NCBI GenBank assembly: GCA_021397845.1
Contig: CM038046.1
Coordinates: 59,972,021-60,036,020, forward strand
DNA from: Areca catechu
Lineage: Eukaryota; Streptophyta; Magnoliopsida; Arecales; Arecaceae
Direction of reading: 5' to 3'
Length of the DNA: 64,000 nt
Positions 1 to 15,000 of this stretch are shown here, one piece after another (position 1 is the stretch's first letter; every line of letters starts with the position of its first letter). The notes beneath the pieces were generated by a model. It saw only the letters and a list, made by a program, of their open reading frames with translations, was not told the origin of the DNA and did not search any database. Made by a program: the position numbers and the translations under genes.

Positions 1-3000
1 TGGGCCTCTCACCCTCTCCATGCGGAGCGAACGAAGAATCTCTCTTCTAAAATTTTTCATCATTCTTTAAATTTTCATACTTGAAGGGGGTCCTTTTATA
101 GTTGTCCCTAGCCCTTGGATTACATGAAAATAAGAGAAAAGAAAAGAGGCACCACATTATTTCCTTGTAGGTGGAATGAAACATGGAGAGGATCAAGGGA
201 TGGCACCACCTATCTTCCATAAAGGGTTGGGCAATTCAAGGAAAAATCTTATGAATCCAGAAAAAGAGGGAGGGCACCAATATGCTGCCTAGTCTGCTTG
301 GATGCCACATGAGGTCTTTCATCTTCTCTTGGGTGGTCTATAACTTTCATATGGGGCACTGATTTGCTTATTTTTTGGGCTTGGATGATGTCATGAAGAT
401 CTTTAGATGCCTAACAAGATGAATGATGCCTGCTATGACGGGAATCCATGTGGCTACTGAGGTGGCTAGGCTCTTAGGTCCCCATCATTTTCCTGGAGTG
501 GGGAGAACTCAACCTCATCATGTTTGGGTCAGCGAGGACTTTGGTGGGATCGAATCCACCTAACTCAAAAGAGACTTTGCTCCATGATCTGTGCAACTCT
601 GAAAATTATGCATCTCTAGAAATCATACAGCTCTGAGGTGCATGCAGATGTGAGGAGTGTGCAGCTTTAAGGAGCGTGCAGCTTTGAGGATCATGTAGGC
701 TTGAAGTTGGCAATAGTGAAGGGCAACTGCTTTCACATTTGTGTGGTCCTTCGTCTCTCGGTCCGATGCAAGGTGGAATAGGGGATGGGCTTAAGGAACT
801 CCGATGGACTTTGCTGGTGGCCTCTCCAATGATGGGGCTAAGATTTAGGATGGCAGCTCGAGAAGATGGCGGCATAGACTTGTTTCGGTGGCTGGTGGTA
901 GAGGAAGGGAACCAGATCTGGATGGGAGGAAGGAGGTGGAGCCGGGGAGGAGAGGTTACCGGTGGCCATGATGTCCGTGGCAGTGGAGGGGGTTTTGCTG
1001 GCGCACGAGAAGAAGGCCTGCGATAGTGAACGATGCTGATGGTAGAGGATTCGGAGTTGGGTATCATGAATGAGGATGAGATTGCCATTGTGGATGGCTA
1101 CGAGCTAGCCGAGGTGGTCGTGGCACTTGGAGATGATGGGATCGCCACTCAAAAAAGTCACGCGCGAGGTTCATCGCAAGCATAGCCACGTATGTCGCCT
1201 CATCGACGATGCATGGGGGGTGCTTCCTGGGGTTTCCTTGAGGGTTGGAGGCGGTGTTGGCCGAGGAGGATGCCGAAGTAGGTGGATCTAGGGAGGGGTT
1301 TTGGCTTTAGGTTTGTGTGTGTGTGTTTTGTGATTTTGAGAATTGGGTTGGCTATGGAGTTACTGGAAGGGTTTGGAATCGGAAGCAGGCTCTAATTCTG
1401 GTGGCTGATGATTGTGGAAGGTGGACGGCATGGATGATTATTGGCTCGGGTGATAGTAGAGGGAAGATCCTGGGAAGACTTCGGGGAAGACAGTCGATGG
1501 AGTTGCAGCTCCGTCGGTGGTGGTTGATGAAGGGACGGAGAGGTTGGTTGCCGTGTGGGATTTGGTTGAAATAGGGGAGGCTGCAAAAGCTTTGGATGAA
1601 CTGGTTGGTGGCATGGAGTATGAAGCATACCCTAATCTTCTGACTTTGATACAAAAATTGATGAGGGACGGGATGAGGGAAGGACTATTGGCGAGCTAAA
1701 AAGTCACCAAGAATTAGGGTACCACTATATTTTTTTTATTTTATTTTTCAAAGGAGGGGGTGAAGGAAACAATGGCGATGGAAGATAGGGGTTTGGACTC
1801 TCATGGACTTTGGGACTCACACTCATGGTGAGACCTCTCACCTCTATGGCATCCCACCCACCTCACTACATGGAGCTGTTAGGGTGAATCTCAAAGGACA
1901 TGAGGTCGGTAAAGAAGATGGGATCAAAGGCGAAGGGGGTAACTAGACATGATCCGAAGCAACATGTCCGGGGTTGCACCTCTCGTGCTCTCACTATGGA
2001 GTGATTGATTTGCACCTCTCATGCTCTCCTTGCGAAGCTATTGATTTGCACCTCTCGTGCGCTCATTGTGGAGTGATTAGTGGGCCTCTCACCCTCTCCA
2101 TGCGGAGCGAACGAAGAATCTCTCTTCTAAAATTTTTTCATCATTCTTTAAATTTTCAAACATTAAGGGGGTCCTTTTATAGTTGATCCTAGCACTTGGA
2201 TTACATGGAAATAAGAGAAAAGACATTATTTCCTTGTAGGTGGAATGAAACATAGAGAAGATCAAGGGATTGTGCCACCTATCTTCCATAAAGGGTTGGG
2301 CAGTAGAAGGAAAAATCTCATGAATCAAGAAAAAGAGGGAGGGTGCCCATATGCTACCTAGTCTACTAGATGCCATATGAGTTCTTCCATCTTCTCTTGG
2401 GCGGTCCATAACTTCCATATGGGGTGCTGATCTGCTTCTTTTTGGGCTTGGATGATGTCATGAAGATCTTGGGATACCTAACAGGGTTGATGATGCCTGC
2501 TATGACTGGGACTCCATATGGCTACTAAGGTGGCTGGGCTCTCGGGTCCCCATTAGTTGATCGGTCAAAAGAAGAAGGAATTGGCTTGGAATTGTAGTGT
2601 GCATAATGAAGGGATGCGTCCCTTCATTTTGGTGCAGATTTAAAATGTATGAGTCCTTCTATTTGAAGGCTTCTATTTTCTCCAATACATCTCTTGGATC
2701 CCACACCTCTTAGCCTTTATCTAACCAGTAACTTACCACATGGCAAGTGGAGAATTGGTTGGAAAAATAAAGAGACACTTATATGTCTCTTGGTGCATGA
2801 AAAGAGATTTCATGATAAGTCTTCTCACCCAAGGAAGAGATATATGAGGGATAATCGGATTCGGAAAGAGAATTCAAAGAGGTCTCTGAGTGCCATAGTT
2901 TGCAGTCATTTTATATCCAAAATGTTAACATAGAAGGTGATAACCAAATAGTTAAACCTATGTAGTGAACCTTAATTGCCTTATATTGGAAAATATTCAT

Positions 3001-6000
3001 AGGATTATAAATAGTAAATAAGCCATATCTCCTAAGAACTTAAAGCTCATAAAGAAAATAGTAAATTTAACATGGCTTATAAGAATGTATCCATTGATGT
3101 TGTAGCAATTATTGATGCAGAACGGAAGCTCTGATACCAAAAATGATGCAGAACGGAAGCTCTGATACCAAAAATGATGCAGAACAAAGAATAAAGAAGC
3201 GTATGCGGAAGTAAATTTAAGATTAATTCTTTTTTTTTTTTTTTTTTTAATTTCAGAAATTGGCTTTGACTCAAAGTAAAGCTAAACTAAGTTGAAGGAA
3301 ACTAGGTAAGGATTGAAAGCACAGTTTAGAAGAAACTAAATTATCAGAGTAGTTCAGAAGTAACAGATCGCTGGGGGTTGAGAAACTCCCAGACCTAGGG
3401 TTTCGCTCTGAACTTTCAACAGAACAGAAATAGAGAGGAGAGATGGTTTACTAACCAGACAGTGATCTTCTCAGGATTTTGGTGGAAGAACTCTCTCGAG
3501 CAGATTGTGGGATCCTCGGAGTTGGCTATCTTCGCAATGGATCCTCTAATACTGGTCTCGTGGTTTGGTCGGCTTCTTCTGTACTCAAGATCTGGGAAAG
3601 AAGAGGAACAAATGATGGAATTCAGAAACTCAAGAAAAGATTTTACCAGGTTGAAGAACTTGAAAGCCGAAGTTGCTGAAATCAGGATTCTCCTGGAGGC
3701 CGATCTGACTTCCTCTTAGAATTGCTGTAGATCTGAAGTATCTGGACTGGAGCTGGATGCTGGTGGCCGGCTTGGACTTGGAGAGGGTGGCCGTGAGAAG
3801 TGGAATAGATTAGGGCTTGGTGGAAAGAGAAGGGTGATGGCGGCTAGGGTTTGGGAGTGGAGTGGCTAACCTAGGGTTTGGGGTTTTGGAGATCTCTCAC
3901 CTCCTCAAGGTTCCAGGGGAACCCGGATTTACTCCCTCACGGAGCTCAACACCTGGAAGCAAGTGCGGAAAAGAGAAAACACAAGTTTGCTCATAAAAAA
4001 ATTTCTTTCATTCATCTTATTTTTTTTAAACTTACAAGAGGGGTTTAATTTATAGGGCTTTACAAGGGAGTAGGGTTTTACATCTTCCCATGTGGGACTA
4101 AAGGAGGGGATCTACAAATCAGGAAAAATCATACACATATGGTCGGCCAAAGTACCAAAAAAAATTGATTTGGGTTATAAAAGGCAGGTAGATGGCGCCT
4201 CCTTGTATGGATCTTCAAGAGAATTTTTTTTTCCTTCCATGGATCAACTCTTTTGGACTCCTCCTTTTCTTCCTCCCTAAGTCAAGGTCCTTCCCATCTT
4301 TGTTTTGGATTTTTTTGGCAGGTAGTGGGGGTGTCTCCTAGTATCTCTCCATGAATCAAGGATTTTCCCTTCATGGTTTGGCTCTTTTGGACACCTCCTA
4401 GTCTTGCTCCACAAGTTAAGGCTTCTTCCTTTCATGGCTTTGGCACTTTAGGAAACTTTTGGGTGCCTCCTTGATTTTCTCCCCAAGACATGCTCTCTTC
4501 CCTTTTATAACTTGGATTTTTATGGAACATTGTGGGGCACCTCCTTGATCCTCTCTTCAAGAAAAATTCTTGCCATCCTGGCTTGGGTTTTTCTGGAAAG
4601 AAGTTGGCTCCTCCTTGGATTGAGGTATTTTGATGGATTTCTCCCCAAAGTGGTGCATGAAAAAAGGGACCTGCTTTCTTGTAGTGTGGGGACCAAGGCA
4701 CACTGGATGGAGATGTGGCGCCTCCTGGACTCAGGCGTATGGCTGGGAGTGTGGCTGGGAGTGTGGCGCCCACTTGCTTGGCCTTGGGAGAAAATGTAAC
4801 ACCCCAGGTTGAAACCCTAGTCCACTACTGAGTCAACATGACTCAATAAAATAAAAAAATGCAGGTAATACAAACTCAAATTAAAGTTGATCAAGTCAAC
4901 CCTTATTACAAGCCAAAAAAATGCAGGTAATACCAAAGATCCAGATGGAGCTCTGAAGTCTTCTTCTGAGTCTGGTGCCCGCACCAATTATGAAGCATAT
5001 ATTTACTTTGAAAATCATCACAAAGTTAACTAGCAGTTTGGACACTTCAATTTGAATCTCCCACTTGGTATTATATTCATGAGTAAATATGTTTAAGACT
5101 AGATATTTAATGCTTTCATGGTCAAGAAGTCTCAATAGTTTTCTATATCACACTCACTGCATATTAGGGACTAAACCAAGCATTTTAATATAATGTAATT
5201 GCTTTATCTATCTTCCACATTTAGTTGTTATATTTTGATTTTTTATATGTTTTAAATGCATAGTATAATGGATAAGAGTTGGATGACTTAGCATAGATTA
5301 AGTGATGAGTACTTAAATGAAGTTAAAGAATTTCTTGATTTTGTATCTCTGACTCATCTGAACCAGATAAAATTTAATGCCCCTGCATCAACTGTAAAAA
5401 TGTGTACTACAAAAGTTGAGATGAAATGTAATTTGATCTAGTTAGCAAGGGGATAGTCTCGAGTTATATTAACTTGTATTATCATGGAGAACATGAATTT
5501 GATGAGGAAGAAGTTAGTGAAGAATCAGAGAATGATAATGAGGGTGTGTATACCATGTTAGAAGAGGTAGGCATCAGGGATGCCAAACATAAATTAGGAG
5601 AGGGGTGGTGTCTTGCATATTCTTAATGAGCCTAATGAAGATTCAAAAAAAATTTATAGATTGTTGAAGGATGCTCAGTAAATACTTTATCTTGGATGTA
5701 CTAAATTTTCAAAGCTCTCTTTCATTATAAAATTATTGCATCTAAAATGTAGCTAAGGATGGACTAATAAGTTATTAAGCATGTTACTTCAATTGTTAAA
5801 GGATGCATTTCCAGAGGGTGAAACAGTACCTAGTTCATATTATGAGGCAAGAAAGATAATTCAAGATTTGGTTCTTGATGTGGTGAGCCATTGACATGGC
5901 ACTCGCATAGTATCCGGCAAGGTGATAAGGCGGTGAAAAGCACCACCTGTCACAGCTGGGGTCAAGCTCCCATCCAAGGTCGAACTCCCAATTGAGGTCA

Positions 6001-9000
6001 AGCTCCCATCTAAGGTCGAGCTCCTGGTTGAGGGTGAGATCCCATCTAAGGTTGTGCTCCCAACTGAGTTCAAGCTCTCATCCGAGGACGAGCTCCTAGT
6101 TGAGGTCGAGCTCTTGGTTGAGATAGAGCTCCCGTCCGAGGTCGAGCTCCCATCCAAGGTCGAGCTCCTAGTTGAGGTCGAGCTCCAATTCGGGGTCGAG
6201 CTCCCATCTGAGGTTAAGCTCCGAGCAGAGCTCGAGCTGCTATCCAGGCTCAGTCCCCATAGGTAAGAGGGCAGCAGAAAGCAAGATATGATTTTAAGAG
6301 GATAAAAGAACAGGGAAGCCTCGGATTATGACATAAAGGTGTGATGTCACCATCAGGTTGGCCATCATCACATGGAGACATGTGCTCCCCTAGAGGCATG
6401 GGCTCTGGCATGTGCCACTTGCACCCCCTGCATAACATATGCTCCGTCAAGGCTCCAGGTCCTGAGGCACGCTGCCCACCCCTCTAGCAAGTGTGTGCTT
6501 CACCAAGGCCCCAGACCCTGTAGTACGGTGCCTTCACCTCCTATAATAAGAGTGCTCTGCCAAGGCCCCAGATCTTGTAGCACGTCACCTATACCCCCCG
6601 AAAGCAAAAGTGCTCGATCGTAGTATTTGCCACTTTAGCACGCTACCGGCACCCTTTGCAAGAGGGTCACTCTACTAGGGAGACAAGTTTTGCAGCATGC
6701 CAATTGCACCCATGCCAGAGGATTCCTCGTGGGAGGGCCAGTTTGAGGGGAGATCCTAGCAAGTTTATGCCCATCCCATGAGAGACACCCGAGGAGGGAC
6801 TACCTGCCAAAGCTCCGGGCTTGGTCAGGGAGGAACAACTTCTATATAATGGCAGGGAACGATACAGCAAGAACCTCCCAGGTCTAGTTTCATGTTCCCT
6901 CCTTATATTTTACTTTCCTCTAAGTGAGGGCACCATAAGCTCCCATCACCGAGGATCTGTTCCCCTTGGTCATCCTACTGACTTGACCATCAAAGTATCC
7001 CTGCTAGGATCCCCAACACAGATCTCCTCTTTTTTGTAGGACCAACAGGTCATAAAGTCAAGGTGAAGAAGAATCTGATGAGCCTAAGGAGGCCAGCTCA
7101 TCTAGGCCATGCCAAAGCTATAGGCCACAACAACCTAGGTAGCAATAGATTAACGTGCTAGGTAGAGATAGCTCGGACGATCACTAGCCAACCTCCCAAA
7201 AACCCATGGTGGTGACCTGTGCTCGGGAAGCCTTCATCAGCTACATGGGGGACCCATCCCACCACGGTGATCGACATGGCCAAGAAGTGGAGCTCCCTGT
7301 TCCTCCACCTCTCTCTCCAGCTGACCAATCCTTGCTGATTGCCGCACTCGTGCAACAGGTCTAGAGCCTGACTACGGTAGTGCACCAACTACACCACTGG
7401 CATCGGTCTCTAGCAATGTAATAGCAGCCAAGAACACCTATGACCCATGCCACTAAACCCCATGCTAGCATAAGGTCCTTCTGGGAGGGTCCGTTATGTG
7501 CATAGGCCACCTCTTACCCATGAGGGAGCCTACAAGTGGCTAGGAAGGGACACCGAGATGGGTCGATCAGCCAAGAAAGTCGATCCCTAATTTTGAACCA
7601 TGGCACCACATCTCACCACTGGCATCGGCATGGCAGGGAAATGAAGCATGAGTTCCTTCGATCATCACCCTCTTCATGCCAGATAGACTCCATGAAGGAG
7701 TCGATAGATGAGGCCATCCACCAACGTGCAAAGAAGCACCTCAAGAAGGAAGAGCGCAGGTTGGCTAATTTGGCCCTCTAGTTTACCGACATCTAGGGCT
7801 CCCCAGGTGAGCCCATGGGCTACGATGCTCGCCCACCCCTTTCTCATATAATACAGGAGGAACCAGATCCTAGCTTGTTCTGTATATCCCAGGTGGATCC
7901 CTATGACGGGACCAACGACCCCATATATCGCTTGGAGAGTTACAAGGCTCTCATGCAGGTTCAAGGAGCCACTAATGCCCTCTTCTGCATTGCCTTCCTA
8001 GCCATGCTCTGTGAAGCAGCTCAGATCTGGTATTTCCATCTCGAATTAAGGAGCATAGAAAAATTGGAGATGAAATTCATGACCCACTTCGATGCCTACC
8101 AGAAGGTGCCATGTGAGGCTGATAGCCTCTTTTTTATCTGATAGCAGGACCATGAGTCCCTCTATGACTACGTGTCCCAGTTCAAGGTAGCTACCCTGGA
8201 GATCTACACCATCGATGAGACAATCACCATGCTAGCATTGAAGAGGAGGCTCAGAACCTCCTGCTTCACCTACTCCCTTGATAAGAAGCTCTCGAAGTGA
8301 TGTGGGACAAACTCCAAACTGATGCGGGATGACATGCTAGGGGTTAACATAAAGAAATTTTAGATCTAAAGAGCAATGATTTTCAGATTTTATTGGGTTT
8401 AGTTCCCGAAAAAATATCAAGAGTAGGTTAGGGTTTTCATGTAACAACTAGAGTTCTACCCATATACTAGAAACTATCAAAGAGATAAAGAAAAAAAAAG
8501 GATCTTAGGATCAAAAAACCACTAATAAGGCATGCTCGGGTTTCAATAACTCGAAAAAAGTGAGAAGAGATGGGTCTAAATACCTAGCAATGATTTCCTT
8601 GTAGTAGTAGAAGTAATCACACCTCTCGGATCAGTGCCTGGATGAGAAAGCCTCATTCTCGCGGATCCGCAAGCTTTTTATCTGAGAAAGCCTCATTCTC
8701 GCGGATCCGCAAGCTTTTTATCAGCTAGTTTCGAGTACAAGGAAGATTTCATCTAGAGGGCATGGCACTAGGAGAATCCTCACGTGCCCTCCTTGCGGAG
8801 TGAAAACTTTGGGCCTCACACCCTCTCCCTCATGGAGAATCAATGCATAAACATGCATGGAAAAAAAAAAAACTCAATTCTTTCATTCACTCAATCATGG
8901 CATCATCATACAGAGGGAGGAGGGGTGGGGAATTTATAGATTCACCCTGACCTCTCCCTATTAGAATTGGAGTACATAGTTTGAGTATGATAAGGAGTAC

Positions 9001-12000
9001 AAAGTTTGATTGGAATTTGGAGGCCTTAATCCTAGTGGGACTTGGACATTGGACTCCTTATTGGACTTGGACATTGGACTCCTTGTTGGACTTAGACATT
9101 GAACTCATTGTTGGACTTGGACATTGAACTGCTTATTGGACTTAAAAGGGCTTACTCCTCTTGGGCTTGGGCTACTTGACATCGTGTTGGGCTGGGATGA
9201 CATCCTCTTGGACTTGGTCAAAGCCTTGGGCGCCAACTCCCAGTGGACTTGGGCTCGGTGCCAACTTTTATGGACTTGGACTGGGGCGCAATCCCTCTTG
9301 GGCCTGGGAGCTTGGGCGCTAATCTTCATATGGGCTTGGGCTTGCCTGGGGTGCCACCTTTATGCTAGGCTGCGGTGCTAAATGAGCTTGGACTGGGAGG
9401 GGTGCCAACCTTGTGGGCTTGGGCGACATGAAGGGTCCCAGGAACATGGGCTTGGGTGGCTGGAGTAGGGGACTGGTGACTCTCCTCTTGGTCTAACTTG
9501 AATGAAAGAAGCTAAAACATACATGACTCGATTGAACTTACTTGATTGGACTGGAACACAAAGGGATTCACTTGACTTGATTTATTATAGGATTCAATCA
9601 TTATTACAGGACTCAAGTGACTCAAGACTGACTAAAGAAAATTATAGACTTCCCAACACATTATTTAGAGATGGATCCCTGCAAACTTTGTCTAGTCTTG
9701 ATTTCCTCACCAATTCTCCCGAGGTGGGAAAGAACTCGACCCTAACGAGTAAGGGTCAAGCCAGCTCCGGTACTACTCCGACTGGCCTGGGTTGAGGCAT
9801 TGCAGATCCTCTTGAGTGATCCAAAAGTTCTCAGATTCTGGTTGACCTTGCCAATGAACCAAGTAACATTGGTAGCCTTTGTTCTAAGTACTAATGGCTT
9901 GGTAATCCAGGATACGCTTAATCCTTTTCCTCTAATAGGCCAATTGATTGGTGGACACTCAGGGGTGGGTTTGCTCTAAAAGAAAGGGTCAGGTCCAAAG
10001 GGCACACTGGGTATCATTGCTGGCTCCTTATACTCAACTAGGTCCGAGATATTGAAGGTTGAGCTAATGCCAAATTTGGGTGGTAAATCGAGCACATAGG
10101 CATTAGGTCCAACTTTTTTTATCACTTTGAAGGGTCTAGCACTATAGGTATGTAACTTCTAATCATTACATAATCACCCTCAGGAAACTCTTGGACTCTT
10201 TTCAAGAATTAGCCATATTTTATAGTGATCATTGCTCTCATGAATCTTTTGCTAATTTCCTTATACAAACCTCTAACATGCTGGGCAAAGATGAATACTA
10301 ACACCTAATGGACTCAACTATGCATTCTTATTGAAAGAGTTTTACTAAATCTTCAATTACTGCTTTGGACTTGATCCTTGGTCAGTGGGTGACATGTAGA
10401 TGAAAATGATGCATGGACTCCTACTAAATGCCACAAGGTCTTCCAAAAATAGGTGGCAAATCTAACGAGCTCTAAGGATTTATGTATCCTAGTAACCTCA
10501 ACAAAGTGTAACCTAATGGTTCTAGAAACTTAGGAAGCTTCAGGCCAGGGTAAGAAATAAGAAGTGGATTTGAGATTATCCTGGTAGGGTAGGAAATAAG
10601 AAGAGGGTTCGGGGTCGACCTAGTAAGGTATGAAATAAGAAGAGGTTTAAGGGAATAGTCTAGACTAATGCAGTTGACCTTAAGGGTTGGACATACATGT
10701 ACAGGGAATAAAGGGTCCACCTTATTGAAGAATGGGCTATTAATTTTAGGGAAAAGATCTTCAATTAGGACTAAAGAAGTGACTTCATCTTGAGGGTACC
10801 GATTAAAGAAATCATGTCCTTAATAACTTTTTTTGGTTCATGAATTTCAGGACTAGGCTGTATCATTGGGTTCTCTTCTAGGGTTTCCTTAAGTAAAGTT
10901 AGGGTAACAGTTTCATTGTTCTCTTCCTCTAACTGTTCTTCCACTACAGCTTCAGTCTAGGCATTTTCTTGGTCAACTACTTTTGGGCCTACCCTATGTA
11001 TTTCCTCTTCAATGTTAGTCTTAAAACCAAATGTGGTAGTAGGTATGGGTCGACTAAGGGGAACTTGACTAGTACTTGGCTGATAGCTAGGGGTACTAAT
11101 CCTATCTGGTTTGGATCGACTAAGGGGAACTTGACTAGTACTTGGCTGATAGCTAGGGGTGCTAATCCTATCAGGTTTGGGTCGACTAAGGGGTACTTGA
11201 CTAGTACGTAGCTGATATCTAGGGGTACTAATCCTATTAGGCTTAGGTCGATGGGATATGGGTTCCCTCTGCTCAAAGGACATGGGTTCAGATTGATGGG
11301 TTTGGGGTCTCAAGGGCTCATAGGACATTGGTAGAGATCAATGGTCTATGGGTTCACTAGGTTCATAGGACATGGGTAGGGATCGATGGGCTATGGGTCC
11401 ATTGGGCTCATAGGACATGGGTAGGGATTAATGGGCTCTGGGTCTATTGGGCTCATAGGACATGGGTAGGGATCGATGGGCTATGGGTCCATTGGGCTCA
11501 TAGGACATGGGTAGGTACGTTTCCCTAAGTTTGTTCGTCATGGCTCTTTAGGTAGGTATGGGAATATCTCCTCTTTGTCTAGTCATTCTTTCAACATTAT
11601 CCCAGTATATTCTATCATGGCGAACTAACTTGAGTTTAGCAAACTTAAATTTCCTTTTCCCAGTCATCTCATCCCATTCAATGTATCGATCTATATCTCT
11701 CTCCCAATTAAGGTAAGCCTTAGGATCAAGATTACCTCCGAAAGTAGGTGCTTCTAACCTAATGTACCTAATGGCTCTCTCATTCTGGTCCATGAAATTA
11801 TAATTGGGTATGTTGTACCAAGACAGCTCACCCTCAGCCAGAATGATGGGGACATCTCAAGCACGGATCTTGGAGCAAGTATAATTCTTGGAGTGGCATA
11901 GATCTTGAAGCATTTTTTGAATAAATTTATTTAGGATTTATCTTTTGAATTAGGATTTGGTTGGTTAGGATTGATATATGGATAGGCTTATCTTATCCTA

Positions 12001-15000
12001 TCTTATATTTGAATTTGATTCGTTCTTATCTTTTTATCTTGTATTCAAATTCAAATAAGGGTTGGAAAATCTATAAATACCACCCTCAGCCTTTTGTAAT
12101 AGAAGGATGGATGAATAAAATTTCTATTATTCTGTGTGAAGGATCTGTGTGATCCTAGGGTATCTGTATGATCCCTTCTCCATCTTCCCAGGGTTTCTGT
12201 GTGATCCCTGATTTTGGGCATCTGTGTGAGCCCAGGGCATCTATGTGAGCCCCTTTGCTATGTGCTTGTTCTTCTAGGGCATCTGTGTGAGCCCCTTTGC
12301 TATGTGCTTGTTCTTCTTGGGAAATCTATGTGAACCCCATTATTTTTTTCTTAGCCATGCACCCTCTTCTTTCCTCCTTCTTTGCAAAACCCTAATATCT
12401 GGTGACTATCATGCTCGCCAGTGATCCAGTCCAATCTCTGTCCCGCATCAAGTGGTATTAGAGCTTAGCGGATTAGGGTTTCTCTTCCTCACCGATTCCA
12501 CATCGCCTGCACCCCAACCCCTCTCCTTTCTGCCGATGTGAGGCCCTTCTCCTGCTCACCGCCTGCAGCCGATGCCCCAACCCCCCTTCCCAAGTGGAAT
12601 CTCATGTCCCTCACCATCCTCGACCTACCCCCGACCAGATTCAACGACACCGACCTCGGTCGCATCCCGTCTTGCTGTCGGGATGGCACCTTCCTTCCGG
12701 CCTCCATGGATCTGTCGCAGTCCTCCTCTGCTTTCCAGGTCCAAGTCTTCAAGATGCCGCCCGACCGGAGTGCCACGAAAGCTCCCTCCTGACAGACCCA
12801 ACCCTGCAACCGATCGGCGTCGCCCACCGGTACCCGTCTCCTCCGCGCCGCCACCTACACCCCCCACAGCAGCTCTTCTGCAGCCCGCACCACCCCTGTG
12901 GGTTTTTACATCCCTAGACGATGCGGCGGTAGAGATAACCACCATCCTGATCCGTCCCGCTGGCAGATCCCACTCCTCCGGCGATCCGAAGGCGAAACCA
13001 CTGCCGTCATCACGCAAGGAGAAGAAGCCACCGTTGTTCTGGAGCTGGACACCCCTGTGGGCGCTCTCCCATATCGGCCACCGCACGCACGTTGCCGCAC
13101 GCCCGAGCTGACTTCCAACGCCCGACACCTCCCCACCGTCGCCGAACGCCGTCATGCTCCGTGCCGTCCATCGGAACCACTGCCCCGAGCCACCGTCTCC
13201 GCCCCAGCCTCGCCGCTGGTGAACACCCACCCAGATCCGATCATCCAAGAAGCCGCTGTTGTTCTGGAGCTGGACACCCCTATGGGCGCTCTCCCACATC
13301 GGCCACCGCACGCACGTCGCCGCACGCCCGAGCAAACTTCCAACACCCGACACCTCCCCACCGCCGCCGAACGCCGTCATGCTCCGTGCCGTCCATCGGA
13401 ACCACTGCCCCGAGCCACCGTCTCCGCCCCAGCCATGCCGGTGGTGAACACCCACCCATATCCGATCGTCCACGATGCCCTCGGCCACACAGCGCCATCG
13501 CCAGCCACTGTCATCACCCTCGCTAACGTCGTCGGCCACCGCCGCCTCCACGGCCGCCCTGCCGGACGATCTCCACCCAGCCTTGACGCCATCGAACTCC
13601 ATTGCTCCTCTCCCTGGTTCGGTCCATGAGGAAGAAAGGATGCCTTCAATGTTGCTGACTTCTATGTTGCACGTTCCTTAGGGCAGCACAGATATCAAAG
13701 TTGCACGCTTCCTGGAACTGCATGAATTTCATAGCTGCACATATCTCAAAGCAGCCAATAAAAAAAGAAGTTGACAAAAAAATTAAAATAAAATAAAATA
13801 AAATAATAATAATAATAAAAAAGGGGTGAACCCAGCATCGGAGTCCTTTTTGATTGGTTTCAGTTCCATCAACCTCGCTCAGCCTGATTCGACGGAGTCG
13901 AGTTCACCCCACCGTAGGAAAATGATGGGGACATCTCACGCACGGATCTTGGAGCAAGTATAATTCTTGGAGTGGCACAGATCTTGAAGCATTTTTGGAA
14001 TAAATTTATTTAGGATTTATCTTTTGAATTAGGATTTGGTTGGTTAGGATTGATATATGGATAGGCTTATCTTATCCTATCTTATATTTGAATTTGATTC
14101 ATTTTTATCTTTTTATCTTATATTCAAATTCAAATAAGGGTTGGAAAATCTATAAATACCACCCTTAGCCTTTTGTAATGGGAGGATGGATGAATAAAAT
14201 TTCTATTGTTCTGTGTGAAGGATCTGTGTGATCCTAGGGTATCTATATGATCCCTTCTCCATCTTCCCAGGGTTTCTGTGTGATTCCTGATTTTGGGCAT
14301 CTGTGTGAGCCCAGGGCATCTATGTGAGCCCCTTTGCTATGTGCTTGTTCTTCTAGGGCATCTGTGTGAGCCCCTTTGCTATGTGCTTGTTCTTCTTGGG
14401 GAATCTATGTGAACCCTAGTATTTTTTTCTTAACCCTGCATCCTCTTCTTTCCTCCTTCTTTGCAAAACCCTAATCTCTGGTGACTTTCATGCTCGCCAG
14501 CGATCCAGTCCAATCTCTGTCCCGCATCACAGAACTGACACAGTCCTACAGACCGACCTGGCCACCCTTCTCAAGGCTCCAACTAAGGGGGTCCGACCCA
14601 CCAGGGCTGAGGTCCAAAAGACCCTCTCCTGCTGTGGTCCGGCCCACCACTCTCCGTCAGAGGTCCGACCCACCGGAGCTGAGGTCCGAATGACCCTCTA
14701 CTGCTGGGGTCCGGCCCACCGCTCTCCGTCAGAGGTCCGACCCACCTGAGATGAGGTCCGAATGACCCTCTACTACTGGGGTACGGCCCACCGCTCTCCA
14801 TCAGATGTCCGACCCACCGGAGCTTTGGTTCGAATGACCATCTCCTGCTGGGGTCCAGCCCACCGCTCTCCTTCGAAGGCTTGGCCTTTGGTCCGACCGA
14901 CCGACTATCTCATGACCGACGTCCGACGGACGAGTCTTAGCATCTAGGGTATTCCAGAAGCACCTTTCTATTACTGCAAGATCCTGCTATCCCAACAGCC